Shown piece after piece: positions 36,423 to 46,200 of a DNA stretch of 64,000 bases. How positions within the stretch are numbered: position 1 is the first letter of the stretch; every line of letters starts with the position of its first letter. The stretch comes from Brucella gallinifaecis (GTDB lineage Bacteria > Pseudomonadota > Alphaproteobacteria > Rhizobiales > Rhizobiaceae): positions 62,001-126,000 of the forward strand of contig NZ_ML636801.1 in NCBI RefSeq assembly GCF_006476605.1, in the 5' to 3' direction. A program made the translations under genes and the position numbers. The notes below the pieces were generated by a model. The model searched no databases and was not told the origin of the DNA. It saw only the letters and a program-made list of their open reading frames with translations.

Positions 36423-37202
36423 TCAGACAGTGCGCTCAGCGTGATAGATGCGCACTGCCTCACCAAAAGCCTCGAAAATCTTGCGTGATGGCATATCGGA
36501 CTGCGCCCAGTATTCCGGATGCCATTGCACGCCGACGACAAAGCCCTTTGTATTTTTGCCCGCTGCATTTTTGACCGAGACGGCTTCAATCGTCCCGTCA
36601 TCAGCCACAGCTTCAATTTCGAGTTGGGGGGCAAGCTTGTCAATCGCCTGACGATGGACCGAGTTCACCTTTACGCTTTCGGATTTGAGAATTCCTGCGA
36701 GACAGGAATCGGGTGCGATTTTGACTGAATGCTGAAGTGCGAAGCGTTCTTCCTGACTGGCGGTTTCTGGCGCCCGGTGATCTATCCGGCCTTCGAGTTC
36801 CTGAATTTCAGTTGCCAGTGTGCCACCCAAAGCAACATTGAGTTCCTGCAAGCCACGACAGATGGCCAGAACGGGGACGCCCTTTTCGATAGCGGCACGG
36901 ATTAATGGCAGCGATGTTGCATCACGTGCATTGTCATAGGGTTCAAAATTTTCATTGGGTTCCACGCCATAAAGCTCTGGATTGACGTTGGATTTTGAGC
37001 CGGTGACGAGCAGACCATTTACACCAGCCAGAATAGTCTCAATATCCATTTTACTTCCAAAGCTTGGCACAAGAAGCGGTGTAACCCCGGCCACATCTAT
37101 TGCGGCTGATAGATATTGCTCAGGGGCCGCATGCCATATGTAGTTCTCAAATGGCTTTAAATCGGTGGGAACGGCGATGAGAGGACGCGGCTTTTGGGGC
37201 AT
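36423..37202 (-). CDS. Class I glutamine amidotransferase-like hydrolase (peptidase C26, PuuD-like)
   Basis: A 259-residue protein of the gamma-glutamyl-GABA hydrolase family. LAICRGLQELNVALGG carries the nucleophilic cysteine, VQWHPEY the catalytic histidine two residues before the glutamate, and LLVTGSKSNVNPELYG the oxyanion loop. These enzymes hydrolyse gamma-glutamylated polyamine or amine intermediates; no putrescine-utilisation genes lie nearby, so the substrate is open. It is convergent with the dehydrogenase gene, four bases apart at the 3' ends. Confidence 0.88.
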   Translation of the reverse strand: MPQKPRPLIAVPTDLKPFENYIWHAAPEQYLSAAIDVAGVTPLLVPSFGSKMDIETILAGVNGLLVTGSKSNVNPELYGVEPNENFEPYDNARDATSLPLIRAAIEKGVPVLAICRGLQELNVALGGTLATEIQELEGRIDHRAPETASQEERFALQHSVKIAPDSCLAGILKSESVKVNSVHRQAIDKLAPQLEIEAVADDGTIEAVSVKNAAGKNTKGFVVGVQWHPEYWAQSDMPSRKIFEAFGEAVRIYHAERTV

Positions 37203-37381
37203 GGCTGGTTGGAATCCGGTGAGAGCCTTTTATAGTTCATTCTTTAAAGCACGCGGGGACAGTGCGCAATCTGGATGGATGCGCTTGTGAAACCTATTTG
37301 TTCACCTTTGCAGATGGTCATTCCAGATGCCATGCTCATCGAACTAAAATGCCCTGACCCTAGCAAGTTATAAATTGTGTC

Positions 37382-37858
37382 TTATGCCTGTGGCGGCTCC
37401 ACAACGGCTATGGTCAGCCATGTGGCCGTCAGCGCCGGCTTAACGGTATTTTCGACTTCCAGCGTCACTTCATAATGATTGACCACCCGTCCTGAAGGTC
37501 GAATATCGGCATTCGCCAGTTTGAAACGGGCACGCACACGTGCACCGGTTTTGACCGGCGCCATGAAGCGCACCTTATCAAATCCATAATTGATGCCCAT
37601 TGTGGCACCTTCAAGCATCGGCAGTGCTTCAAATGCCAGCGTAGAAAGCAGCGACAAAGTCAGAAAGCCATGCGCAATCGTGCCACCAAACGGCGTTTCC
37701 CTGACTGCGCGCTCTGGATCGACATGAATGAACTGATGATCATCGGTTGCATCAGCAAACTGATTGATCATTTCCTGTGTAACTTCGCGCCACTTAGAAC
37801 ATCCGATTTCCGTACCAATCGCCTCGCGCAACTGGTCGAGCGTAATTGCGTCCTTCAT
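37382..37858 (-). CDS. MaoC-family (R)-specific enoyl-CoA hydratase-like protein
   Basis: A 158-residue single hot-dog-fold protein. FADATDDHQFIHVDPERA holds the hydratase-2 motif with catalytic Asp and His, and GGTIAHGFLTLSLLSTL completes it. Members hydrate trans-2-enoyl-CoA to (R)-3-hydroxyacyl-CoA in fatty acid or polyhydroxyalkanoate metabolism. It is a single gene with 69 bases to the HAD gene on the same strand. A half-palindrome (GCCCTGACCCTAGC) lies about 37351-37364 downstream of it. Confidence 0.88.
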   Translation of the reverse strand: MKDAITLDQLREAIGTEIGCSKWREVTQEMINQFADATDDHQFIHVDPERAVRETPFGGTIAHGFLTLSLLSTLAFEALPMLEGATMGINYGFDKVRFMAPVKTGARVRARFKLANADIRPSGRVVNHYEVTLEVENTVKPALTATWLTIAVVEPPQA

Positions 37859-37927
37859 TCCCTCACACTTTCTGCTGAACTGATAGAGCCTTCTTTAACC
37901 TATAAAAAAAATCCGGCAATCCTAACC

Positions 37928-38599
37928 TCAAGCAGCAAGCAGGATTTCACGCGCAATATCGTCCCAATGGGCAAAAACACGACTTGCGCCCTTATCAGCC
38001 AAACGTTCGGCATGGCCTTCGTAACTATGTCCGCCGCCTGTATAGCCAAAAGCCGTCATGCCAGCCGCAATCGCGCCTTCGACACCAAAGGGCGAATCTT
38101 CGATCACCACGCAACGCGCCGGATCAACACCCATTTTGTCGGCAGCAAACAGAAAAAGATCAGGCGCGGGCTTTCCGCGTTTGACCATGCTGGATGAATA
38201 TACCGCATCACCAAAATATTGATTGATCCCGGTCTTCTCAAGACTGAATGCTATACGCTCCGGATGCGACGAAGATGCAACACAACGCTTATGGGGCAAA
38301 ACTTTCAGAAAATCGGCAATGCCGGCTGCTGGTTGCAAATGTTTGGCAAACAGATCGCGCGTGATAGGCCAAAAATCATCCACAGCGCCATCAGGCAATC
38401 GATTCCCCGTCATATCCTCGATCATATTTACAATATCGGCTACTTTCATACCAATGCCTTTGGCAACGCTCCCTTCCGGCAACATCATGCCATGATTGGC
38501 ATAAACCTGCTCAAATGCGCGGCAGGAAAGCGGCTCGCTATCAACGAGAACCCCGTCACAATCAAAGATAACGAGATCAAAGGGAGAGGTGTGGCTCAT
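37928..38599 (-). CDS. HAD-family hydrolase (beta-phosphoglucomutase/phosphatase-like)
   Basis: A 223-residue HAD subfamily IA protein. LVIFDCDGVLVDSEPLS is motif I, VASSSHPERIAFSLEKTGI motif II, KRGKPAPDLFLFAA motif III and VIEDSPFGVEGAIAAGM motif IV. The DGVLVDSE and IEDSPFGV forms are typical of sugar-phosphate phosphatases or mutases. Start ATG 38599 (MSHTSPFDL) is chosen; the open frame extends 19 codons upstream. It is divergent from the SAF-type oxidoreductase gene, 132 bases apart, and could share regulation with it. Confidence 0.87.
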   Translation of the reverse strand: MSHTSPFDLVIFDCDGVLVDSEPLSCRAFEQVYANHGMMLPEGSVAKGIGMKVADIVNMIEDMTGNRLPDGAVDDFWPITRDLFAKHLQPAAGIADFLKVLPHKRCVASSSHPERIAFSLEKTGINQYFGDAVYSSSMVKRGKPAPDLFLFAADKMGVDPARCVVIEDSPFGVEGAIAAGMTAFGYTGGGHSYEGHAERLADKGASRVFAHWDDIAREILLAA

Positions 38600-38731
38600 A
38601 AAGACTCCGGTAGAATGCGTATTTTGTCGCGCTGATTTGGGATGCACAGGTTTCACAGTTGATATAGAGACTGTTCAACGATTACGCATCTATAACAAGT
38701 GAAGCGTGACAAAATTATCGCGGAGACTCTC

Positions 38732-40048
38732 ATGACAACGAATGTGGCACTGGTTGGACTGGCGCGGGACTTACAAATCCGCGCTGAAACAGGAAAACCA
38801 ATCCGCATCGGCCTTATTGGCGCAGGTGAAATGGGAACCGACATTGTCACACAGGTCGCCCGTATGCCCGGCATCGAAATCGGCGCACTCTCCGCCCGGC
38901 GTCTGCCAAACACCTTCAAAGCTATTCATACTGCCTATGGCAATGATGATAATGCTCACGAAGCTAATAGCGAAAGCGCCATGACAAGCGCTATTGAGAG
39001 CGGCAAGATCGCAGTCACCGGCGATAATGACCTGATCCTCTCCAATCCATTGATCGACGTTATCATTGACGCGACCGGCATCCCGGAAGTGGGTGCGCAA
39101 ACCGGGATCAAGGCTATTGAGAACGGCAAGCATCTCGTCATGATGAATGTCGAAGCCGACGTCACCATCGGACCCTATCTCAAGGCGCAGGCTGACAAAC
39201 AGGGCGTTATCTATTCGCTCGGTGCAGGCGACGAACCGTCATCCTGTATGGAGCTGATCGAGTTCGTTTCAGCTCTTGGTTATGAAGTGGTGTCGGCTGG
39301 CAAGGGCAAAAATAATCCGCTTAATTTTGATGCGATCCCGGATGATTATCAGGAAGAAGCCGATCGCCGGAACATGAATGTCCGCTTGCTGGTCGAATTT
39401 GTCGATGGTTCAAAAACCATGGTCGAAATGGCGGCGATTGCCAATGCAACCGGCCTTGTGCCTGATATTGCCGGTATGCATGGCCCCCGCGCAAGCGTTG
39501 ATCAGTTAAGCCAAACACTCATCCCGCAGGCAGATGGCGGCGTTCTCAGCAAAAGCGGTGTCGTCGATTATTCTATCGGCAAGGGCGTTTCGCCCGGCGT
39601 ATTTGTGGTTGCCAAGATGGACCACCCCCGCCTCAACGAGCGTCTGGAAGATCTGAAAATCGGCAAAGGCCCTTATTTCACTTTCCACCGTCCTTACCAC
39701 CTCACTTCGCTTGAAGTGCCGCTGACGGTCGCACGCGTCGTTCTGCACGGAAAATCCGATATGGTGCCGCTGCCAAAACCGGTCGCAGAAGTCTGTGCCG
39801 TTGCAAAAAAAGATATGCAGCCGGGCGAAAAGCTCGACGCGATTGGCCAATATTGCTACCGCTCGTGGATTATGACAACGCCGGAAGCTCGTAGCGCAAA
39901 AGCCATTCCCTGCGGCCTGTTGCAAAACGGCACTGTCACCGCCTTGATCAAGAAAGGCGAACTGATCACCTATTCCAATGCAGCACCACAGCCCGGCTCA
40001 AAGATTGCTGAACTGCGTGCGCTTCAGGACAAAATGATCTATAGCTAA
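38732..40048 (+). CDS. NAD(P)-dependent oxidoreductase with C-terminal SAF domain
   Basis: A 438-residue protein. The N-terminal part is a homoserine-dehydrogenase-like Rossmann fold (RIGLIGAGEMGTDIVTQVAR at about 27-46, IDVIIDATGIPEVGAQTGI) and the C-terminal 90 residues look like a SAF domain (VCAVAKKDMQPGEKLD, IPCGLLQNGTVTALIKKGEL). Relatives are often misnamed flagellar FlgA-like proteins; several occur in sugar-acid or polyol catabolism. The exact reaction is not evident. ATG 38732 follows CGGAG. It is a single gene ending at a strong terminator. Confidence 0.82.
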   Translation: MTTNVALVGLARDLQIRAETGKPIRIGLIGAGEMGTDIVTQVARMPGIEIGALSARRLPNTFKAIHTAYGNDDNAHEANSESAMTSAIESGKIAVTGDNDLILSNPLIDVIIDATGIPEVGAQTGIKAIENGKHLVMMNVEADVTIGPYLKAQADKQGVIYSLGAGDEPSSCMELIEFVSALGYEVVSAGKGKNNPLNFDAIPDDYQEEADRRNMNVRLLVEFVDGSKTMVEMAAIANATGLVPDIAGMHGPRASVDQLSQTLIPQADGGVLSKSGVVDYSIGKGVSPGVFVVAKMDHPRLNERLEDLKIGKGPYFTFHRPYHLTSLEVPLTVARVVLHGKSDMVPLPKPVAEVCAVAKKDMQPGEKLDAIGQYCYRSWIMTTPEARSAKAIPCGLLQNGTVTALIKKGELITYSNAAPQPGSKIAELRALQDKMIYS

Positions 40049-40067
40049 GCCAGCATAATCAGTCAGA

Positions 40068-40098
40068 AAAAAAGGGCGGCTTTGAGCCGCCCTTTTTG
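40068..40098. terminator. Bidirectional intrinsic terminator
   Basis: A tract, AAGGGCGGC-TTTGA-GCCGCCCTT, T tract; between the convergent SAF-oxidoreductase gene and pntB. Confidence 0.92.
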
Positions 40099-40100
40099 TT

Positions 40101-41501
40101 TTAGTGGTCCAATGCCTTCACAATGTTTTCGACCATCTTCTTTGCATCGGCAAAAAGCATCATGGTGTTGTCACGGAAGAACAATTCGTTTTCCACACCC
40201 GCATAGCCTGAACCCATGCCGCGTTTGATGAACAGAACCGTACCGGCCTTGTCGACATCGAGGATCGGCATACCAAAAATCGGCGATTGCGGATCGGTCT
40301 TTGCTGCCGGATTGGTCACGTCATTCGCGCCAATCACAAAGGCAACATCAGCCGTCGCAAATTCCGAATTGATATCTTCAAGCTCGAACACTTCATCATA
40401 AGGCACATTGGCTTCAGCCAGCAGCACATTCATATGACCCGGCATACGACCGGCGACAGGGTGGATTGCATATTTCACTTCCACGCCTTCGGCTTTCAGC
40501 TTATCAGCCATTTCACGCAGCGCATGCTGTGCCTGTGCCACCGCCATACCATAGCCCGGCACGATGATCACCTTGGATGCATTCTTCATGATAAAGGCTG
40601 CATCGTCAGCCGAACCCTGCTTGACCGGGCGCTGCTCGACTTCGCCACTGCTGGCAGCCGTCGTATCACCACCGAAACCACCAAGAATCACGGAAATGAA
40701 CGAACGGTTCATGCCCTTACACATGATATAGGACAGGATCGCACCGGATGAGCCAACCAGCGCACCGGTAATGATCAGCGCCAGATTGCCAAGCGTGAAA
40801 CCAATGCCTGCCGCAGCCCAGCCCGAATAGGAATTGAGCATGGAAACGACAACCGGCATATCCGCACCACCAATCGGGATGATGATCAGCACGCCAAAAA
40901 CCAGTGCCAGAATGACGATCAGCCAGAATACGGAATGGCTTTCAGTATTGGTCAGCACAGCAATCAGGATCACGATTGCAGCAGCAAGGGCCGCATTGAT
41001 CACATGGCGTCCCGGCAACATGATCGGCTTGCCTGACATGCGTCCATCAAGTTTCAGGAATGCAATGATCGAACCGGTAAAGGTGATTGCACCAATCGCA
41101 ACACCCAGCGACATTTCAATCAGCGCCTGACCATGGATCTGGCCCACTTCGCCAATGCCAAAGGAATGCGGTGAGTAAAGGGCAGCCGCCGCAACGAGAA
41201 CGGCGGCAAGACCGATCAGCGAGTGAAAGGCTGCCACAAGCTGCGGCATCGCAGTCATGGCAATACGGCGTGCAATCACTGCACCAATGCCACCGCCAAT
41301 ACCGACACCAAGAATAATCAGCACCAGACCGCCAAAGCTTGGACGGGCCAGCAGAAGGGTCGTGACAATGGCGATACCCATGCCGACCATGCCAAACATA
41401 TTGCCCTGACGACTGGTTGTCGGATGCGACAGGCCCCGCAGCGCCAGAATGAACAATACGCCGGAAACGAGATAGAGAAAGGCTGCAAGATTAATGCTCA
41501 T
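40101..41501 (-). CDS. pntB: NAD(P) transhydrogenase subunit beta
   Basis: A 466-residue membrane protein with about eight transmembrane helices in residues 1-260 (domain II) and the soluble NADP-binding domain III at the C-terminus (VPGYGMAVAQAQHALREMAD, VIGANDVTNPAAKTDPQSP, KRGMGSGYAGVENELFF). With PntAA and PntAB it couples proton flow to reduction of NADP+ by NADH. Last gene of a three-gene operon; 12 bases separate it from pntAB. Confidence 0.96.
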   Translation of the reverse strand: MSINLAAFLYLVSGVLFILALRGLSHPTTSRQGNMFGMVGMGIAIVTTLLLARPSFGGLVLIILGVGIGGGIGAVIARRIAMTAMPQLVAAFHSLIGLAAVLVAAAALYSPHSFGIGEVGQIHGQALIEMSLGVAIGAITFTGSIIAFLKLDGRMSGKPIMLPGRHVINAALAAAIVILIAVLTNTESHSVFWLIVILALVFGVLIIIPIGGADMPVVVSMLNSYSGWAAAGIGFTLGNLALIITGALVGSSGAILSYIMCKGMNRSFISVILGGFGGDTTAASSGEVEQRPVKQGSADDAAFIMKNASKVIIVPGYGMAVAQAQHALREMADKLKAEGVEVKYAIHPVAGRMPGHMNVLLAEANVPYDEVFELEDINSEFATADVAFVIGANDVTNPAAKTDPQSPIFGMPILDVDKAGTVLFIKRGMGSGYAGVENELFFRDNTMMLFADAKKMVENIVKALDH

Positions 41502-41513
41502 AATGGTTCAGCC

Positions 41514-41933
41514 TCACTTTTCTTTTTTCTTGTACATGGCAAGCATGCGCTGGGTGACGAGGAAGCCACCAAAAATATTAACACTTGCAAGAATGAGCGC
41601 GAAGAAGCCAAAGCCCGTCGCCCAGCCTGAAAGTGACAGCCCAACCGCCAGAAGCGCACCGACCACAATCACCGAAGAAATCGCATTGGTCACAGCCATC
41701 AAGGGTGTATGCAGCGCAGGCGTTACCGACCAGACCACATAATAACCCACGAAAATCGACAAAACGAAAATCGCAAGGCGAAACACAAACGGATCAACCA
41801 CGCCACCACTTGCAGCATGAGCGGCAGCGGCGGCTGCATCACCCAGACCACCTGCATTTTCTGTTGCCTGTCTTACGGCATCCGCCGCCTGATTGAGGCT
41901 CTCAAGAGCTTTTTCGAGTGCTGTATTGGACAT
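41514..41933 (-). CDS. pntAB: NAD(P) transhydrogenase subunit alpha part 2
   Basis: A 139-residue membrane subunit with three to four helices ([60 protein letters not shown]) and a short basic tail (KKKEK). The split alpha subunit is typical of alphaproteobacteria, as in Rhodospirillum. The N-terminal 50 residues are an Ala-rich soluble linker. The start codon overlaps the pntAA stop by one base. Confidence 0.95.
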   Translation of the reverse strand: MSNTALEKALESLNQAADAVRQATENAGGLGDAAAAAAHAASGGVVDPFVFRLAIFVLSIFVGYYVVWSVTPALHTPLMAVTNAISSVIVVGALLAVGLSLSGWATGFGFFALILASVNIFGGFLVTQRMLAMYKKKEK

Positions 41934-43186
41934 TATGCCTCTCCTCCATCAGCGGAAGTTTTCGCAGGCTTGGCAGGCGCTTTGCGGGTCGTCTTGCGGG
42001 CTGGTTTTTCGCCCACCGCCTCAACAGCAGCAGCTTCAGGCTTTGTTTCGGCTTCAACCTTGGCAAAAGCCGGATGCACGACTTTGCCTTCATGGGTCAA
42101 CAATGTTGCCTTCACCAGCTCTTCTTCAGGATCAAGCTTGAAAAGCTTTGTTTCCTTATCGACCAGCGTTTCGAGAAACGCATAAAGATTGCGTGCATAA
42201 AGCTGTGAAGCAGTGGCAGCAATCCGTCCCGGCACATTGAGATATCCAACAATCTTCACGCCATCGACATCGGCAACCTGACCGGCAACAGCGCCTTCAA
42301 CATTGCCGCCGCGTTCTACAGCAAGGTCAACCAGCACCGAACCCGGGCGCATGGCGGCAACCATCTGCTTCGTCACAAGACGCGGAGCCGGCCTGCCGGG
42401 AATAAGTGCTGTCGTGATAACAATATCCTGTTTGGCAATATGCTCAGCAACAAGTGCTGCCTGCTTCGCCTGATATTCCTTCGACATTTCCTTGGCATAG
42501 CCGCCGGAAGTTTCAGCAGCCTTGAACTCTTCATCCTCAACCGCAATGAATTTTGCGCCAAGCGAAGCCACCTGTTCTTTTGCAGCCGGACGAACATCCG
42601 TTGCAGTAACGACGGCGCCAAGGCGGCGTGCGGTCGCAATCGCCTGAAGACCTGCAACGCCCGCCCCCATGACAAACACACGGGCTGCCGGAACCGTTCC
42701 AGCCGCCGTCATCATCATCGGCATGGCGCGGTCATAGACGTCGGCTGCATCAATAACGGCCTGATAACCTGCCAGATTGGCCTGTGACGAGAGAACATCC
42801 ATCACCTGCGCGCGCGTGATACGCGGCATGAATTCCATCGTAAAAGCGGATATCCCGGCCTTTGCCAAAGCTGCAACTGCTGCTTCATGGCCATATGGAT
42901 CAAGCATCGCAAAAAGTGCGGCACCCGCTTTATACGTTTTGAGTTCCGCATCATTCGGACGGCGCACTTTCAAAATAACATCTGCCGTTTTGGCCTGTGC
43001 CGCAGTGCCGATCTTTGCGCCCGCAGTGACAAAATCGCTGTCAATAATACGCGATTTTTCTCCTGCGCCTTTTTCCACCACAACATCAAAACCAAGCGCG
43101 ATGAATTTCTTCACCGTCTCGGCAGATGCCGCAACGCGGGGCTCAACGGGATCACTCTCTTTCGGAATGAATATAGTCTGGGCCAA
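41933..43186 (-). CDS. pntAA: NAD(P) transhydrogenase subunit alpha part 1
   Basis: A 417-residue soluble NAD(H)-binding subunit (domain I). [20 protein letters not shown] is the NAD-binding loop; [20 protein letters not shown] and [18 protein letters not shown] are further signatures of the alanine-dehydrogenase/PNT family. The last 40 residues form an Ala/Lys/Pro/Thr-rich tail ([20 protein letters not shown]), a basic low-complexity extension beyond the usual end. First gene of pntAA-pntAB-pntB. Confidence 0.96.
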   Translation of the reverse strand: MAQTIFIPKESDPVEPRVAASAETVKKFIALGFDVVVEKGAGEKSRIIDSDFVTAGAKIGTAAQAKTADVILKVRRPNDAELKTYKAGAALFAMLDPYGHEAAVAALAKAGISAFTMEFMPRITRAQVMDVLSSQANLAGYQAVIDAADVYDRAMPMMMTAAGTVPAARVFVMGAGVAGLQAIATARRLGAVVTATDVRPAAKEQVASLGAKFIAVEDEEFKAAETSGGYAKEMSKEYQAKQAALVAEHIAKQDIVITTALIPGRPAPRLVTKQMVAAMRPGSVLVDLAVERGGNVEGAVAGQVADVDGVKIVGYLNVPGRIAATASQLYARNLYAFLETLVDKETKLFKLDPEEELVKATLLTHEGKVVHPAFAKVEAETKPEAAAVEAVGEKPARKTTRKAPAKPAKTSADGGEA

Positions 43187-43359
43187 CTGGTTTCCCTTTC
43201 GTGGCTTAATCCGGCCTTACAGCCGGGCACAATCCGGGCTTCCGGGAAGAAGCCCCTTAAAATACTGAAACACGACATGCATAAAGCCCCGGCAAAGCGC
43301 ATATTGCACTCACGCCAAGGCATTTTGATCAAATCCTGCAGATAATACCGGTAAACTCT

Positions 43360-43581
43360 TTAAAGGAGGAACCAGGCAGCGGCGCAGATCAGAACAAACA
43401 AAACGGTCGCGGAAAAGAAACCACCCGCAAAAAAACCGAATGCCATGGCAACAAAAAGTGCAACAACCGCCACGGTTGCCCACTTAAAAATGCCTACAAA
43501 ACCGGCATAGGTTTTTTCGTGTTCGGAATAATCCATTGGCGCGCCAAGCTCAGCCGGGGCCGTATTCTGATGTTCTGCCAT
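43360..43581 (-). CDS. aa3-type cytochrome c oxidase subunit IV
   Basis: A 73-residue protein with an acidic, soluble N-terminus (MAEHQNTAPAELGAPMDYSE) and a hydrophobic hairpin (KWATVAVVALFVAMAFGFFAG, SATVLFVLICAAAWFLL), matching the small bacterial subunit IV (COX4_pro_2) of alphaproteobacterial aa3 oxidases. Start ATG 43581 gives the canonical length; the frame is open 18 codons upstream. It lies upstream of the pnt operon, 173 bases away, a neighbourhood often seen in Rhizobiales. Confidence 0.85.
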   Translation of the reverse strand: MAEHQNTAPAELGAPMDYSEHEKTYAGFVGIFKWATVAVVALFVAMAFGFFAGGFFSATVLFVLICAAAWFLL

Positions 43582-43844
43582 TTTCAGTTCCACCCATTGA
43601 GATATTCTGCCGAAGTTTAGACACAATATCCGCAATCTTCAATGCACACACAACACAGTTATAAGCTGTTCAGAAAAACAGCTGCTTTTATTATTATCCT
43701 CATCCGACGCCCCGCTCAGGGCGCTCCTGCGTCCCAATAGCTCTTTTTTTTGAAAATTACCAGATTTAATTGTTTAAAGAAACCTTCACGATAAATCCAA
43801 TGACAAAAAGAAATTATCGTAAAGAGCCATTCTATAAAGCCCGA

Positions 43845-44591
43845 TCAGACACCCAGGCCAGTATATTTCGCAGTAGGCAGAATAGTCAGCGGTCCAACAT
43901 CATTCGCAAAACTCCCGAACATGGCGCGTCGCTCATGCGGTTGCGATTTGAAAAACGGGAAACGAACCGCAACGGCATCGCGAATATTGCGTATTGGGGC
44001 AGCTCCCAATCCTACCTTGATTCCATAACCTTCATGCTCCCGTGCTTCCGCCATGACACTTGTCCCGAAAATACGCTTGTAAAACGCCATATGTTCAGGC
44101 TTGACCGATGCAAGACATTGATCGGCTTGAAAATATTCAGAAGCCATTGCAGCAATGCGCAGGGTGACATAGGGAATAGCCGGATATTCACTGAGCAGTT
44201 CCGGGTCTGCGGCAAACCTTGTTGGATCAACAAAGCTCATGCCGCTATTCAATAACGGATCAAGGATATCAGGGAAAAGTGCATAACTGGTCCCGCGACG
44301 ATGATCAGGCGTTATGTAATGAATACGAAGCGTACTCACCAGTTGCCCGTCAATATGGATACCATAGACAAATGCCTGGCTATCACGATCAATATCATCA
44401 ACAATTGATGCGGCCTCGGATTCATGCATCACATTGGCGCTTCGGTAAGAGCGATAGCGCAAACGTCCAATCTCTTCGAGATCTTCCGAATGCACGACAC
44501 GTCGATATTCTACTCGATCCAGAAATTGCAATAGCTGCCGCGCAAAATTGGATAGTGGCGGTTTCCCGCCAGAGACAGCTCCATTCATCAT
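43845..44591 (-). CDS. FeeM-like N-acyl amino acid synthase (GNAT / autoinducer-synthase fold)
   Basis: A 248-residue protein resembling N-acyl amino acid synthases. LEEIGRLRYRSYRSANVMHES (read in parts: RLRYRSYR, then NVM) is the N-terminal segment of acyl-carrier-protein-dependent acyltransferases of the FeeM/LuxI fold; VYGIHIDGQLVSTLRIHYIT and FVDPTRFAADP are the central GNAT strands and ASVKPEHMAFYKRIFG the conserved helix near the acyl site. It could make an N-acyl amino acid, either a signal or a lipid precursor, from acyl-ACP. No LuxR-type partner or ACP gene is adjacent. Divergent from nothing close; it stands alone. Confidence 0.7.
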   Translation of the reverse strand: MMNGAVSGGKPPLSNFARQLLQFLDRVEYRRVVHSEDLEEIGRLRYRSYRSANVMHESEAASIVDDIDRDSQAFVYGIHIDGQLVSTLRIHYITPDHRRGTSYALFPDILDPLLNSGMSFVDPTRFAADPELLSEYPAIPYVTLRIAAMASEYFQADQCLASVKPEHMAFYKRIFGTSVMAEAREHEGYGIKVGLGAAPIRNIRDAVAVRFPFFKSQPHERRAMFGSFANDVGPLTILPTAKYTGLGV

Positions 44592-44797
44592 ACAAATAGC
44601 ATCCGCACCCCATCAAATCACCGCGCAGAATAAGGTGCTTTATAAGCGTGTAAAGCTATAAGTTTGAGTTTTTCTCACAGGAATGAACCATGCAGTGGGT
44701 ATCTGATATAAAAAACGTCACTTTTCACATGCCCGGCGCATCCAGCGCTAATCAATAGACCTGCGCGACCGCTATTCAGAGCAGATTTAGCCAATTA

Positions 44798-46015
44798 TCA
44801 TAGCGCATTGGCCAGCGACTGAAACATGTGAATAGTTTCATCTTTCATGGCCTGACCATCAATATTGAAGTTTGCATAAGCGGATGTCTTGACGATCACC
44901 ACGTTTTTTACAGGGTTCACATAGATAAACTGACCATAGATTCCCACGCCGACAAAGTCCCCCTGCGGGTCTGATGGAATCCACCATTGATAGCCATAAC
45001 CATAAGCCACTTTACCATCAGGCATGTTTCGGCCAGGCATCAGATAAGGGGCATCCGGGGTTACAGAATCATGCACCCATTGTTCCGGCACAATCTGTTC
45101 ACCGCGATAATTGCGTCCACCATTCATATAAAGCAGTCCAAAACGTGCAAAGTCGCGAAGAACAGCATTTAACCCGCCTGCGGCAACGACTTCGCCCTTG
45201 GGATCGATAAGCCAGTAAGCATCAGCCTCAGCTCCCAGCTTTGACCAAAGACGGTCCTGAAAATAACTCTGTATCGGCACACCTGTTGCGCCTTCCAGCA
45301 CCAATGCAAGCACTTGTGTGTCAGCAGACACATATTGATTAAGGGTTCCCTGCTCACGTTCATTCTTCAAATGTGCTGTAAAATCCGCAACCGACCCGGT
45401 CAGCATCTGAATGATATAGCGGACAATATCCGAATTCAGATCGCCATAATCTTCATTAAAGCCAATGCCGGAGGACATTTGCAGGACATTTTTGACCTTG
45501 ACGCCCTTATATCCCCCCTCTTTGAGAGCAGGCGCATAATGATCAACCGTTTCATCAAGGCTAATCTTTCCATCAGCAACCGCATTACCAATCAGAAAAG
45601 ATACGAATGACTTTGAAAGAGACATTGCAATGGATTGTGACGCTTCGGAATTGCCACGATCATAGCTTTCATGGACAATCTCCCCGTCCTTGAGCACAAT
45701 GAAACCCGTCGTATCCGTACGCTTTAAAAAATCCGAAATTTTCCGTGTTTCCCCTTTATAATTATAAGTCTCCGGCAATGAGCGTTCCGCCACCGGTAAT
45801 ATACTGACATCTGCCGTATGGGGCACACGGACAGATGGATAAACCTTGTAGAGACTGCGAAAATTCTTATCGATTACATCAGGCTTAAATATTTGAGCAT
45901 ACTGATATACAGCCCAATATTCGTTTATTTTGTTCCAGAACAATGCCGTTCCGGCTGCAAGAAAAACCAGAACAAAAAACAGAGCATACAAAAAGAAGCG
46001 AAAATTAAATTTCAT
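44798..46015 (-). CDS. Membrane-anchored serine hydrolase (class C beta-lactamase/NylB-like)
   Basis: A 405-residue protein with an N-terminal membrane anchor (about 6-26) and a periplasmic beta-lactamase-like domain. SMSLSKSFVSFLIG contains the SxxK motif (catalytic Ser and Lys), and NQYVSADTQVLALVLEG the tyrosine motif. The sequence pattern is closest to 6-aminohexanoate-dimer hydrolase-like esterases (YGYQWWIPSDPQGDFVGVGIYG near the C-terminus). A peptidase or esterase acting on envelope components is likely; resistance to beta-lactams is not implied. Single gene. Confidence 0.87.
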   Translation of the reverse strand: MKFNFRFFLYALFFVLVFLAAGTALFWNKINEYWAVYQYAQIFKPDVIDKNFRSLYKVYPSVRVPHTADVSILPVAERSLPETYNYKGETRKISDFLKRTDTTGFIVLKDGEIVHESYDRGNSEASQSIAMSLSKSFVSFLIGNAVADGKISLDETVDHYAPALKEGGYKGVKVKNVLQMSSGIGFNEDYGDLNSDIVRYIIQMLTGSVADFTAHLKNEREQGTLNQYVSADTQVLALVLEGATGVPIQSYFQDRLWSKLGAEADAYWLIDPKGEVVAAGGLNAVLRDFARFGLLYMNGGRNYRGEQIVPEQWVHDSVTPDAPYLMPGRNMPDGKVAYGYGYQWWIPSDPQGDFVGVGIYGQFIYVNPVKNVVIVKTSAYANFNIDGQAMKDETIHMFQSLANAL

Positions 46016-46200
46016 TTTTCTCTAACATCTTTGCAAAATTAAAAACAAAACAACGATAAAATTTTTCGCCAAAAATACTGATGATGATGCAATATCATCA
46101 TATTAATATCTTACTGAAAACCACTATAAATTGTTAATCGCAACCATACTACCCCTGATGCCCTCTCGATAACGGCAATCAGGAATCGGGGCATATTCGC

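Noticed and set aside
43700-43752. Small RNA with terminator (CGCC...GGCG followed by a T run)
   Set aside because: The hairpin and T tract are suggestive, but there is no recognisable promoter or conserved RNA upstream, so I did not list it as a feature.
44798-46015. Beta-lactam resistance gene
   Set aside because: The SxxK fold is shared with esterases and peptidases; the overall pattern is closer to NylB-like hydrolases and there is an N-terminal membrane anchor, so resistance is not supported.
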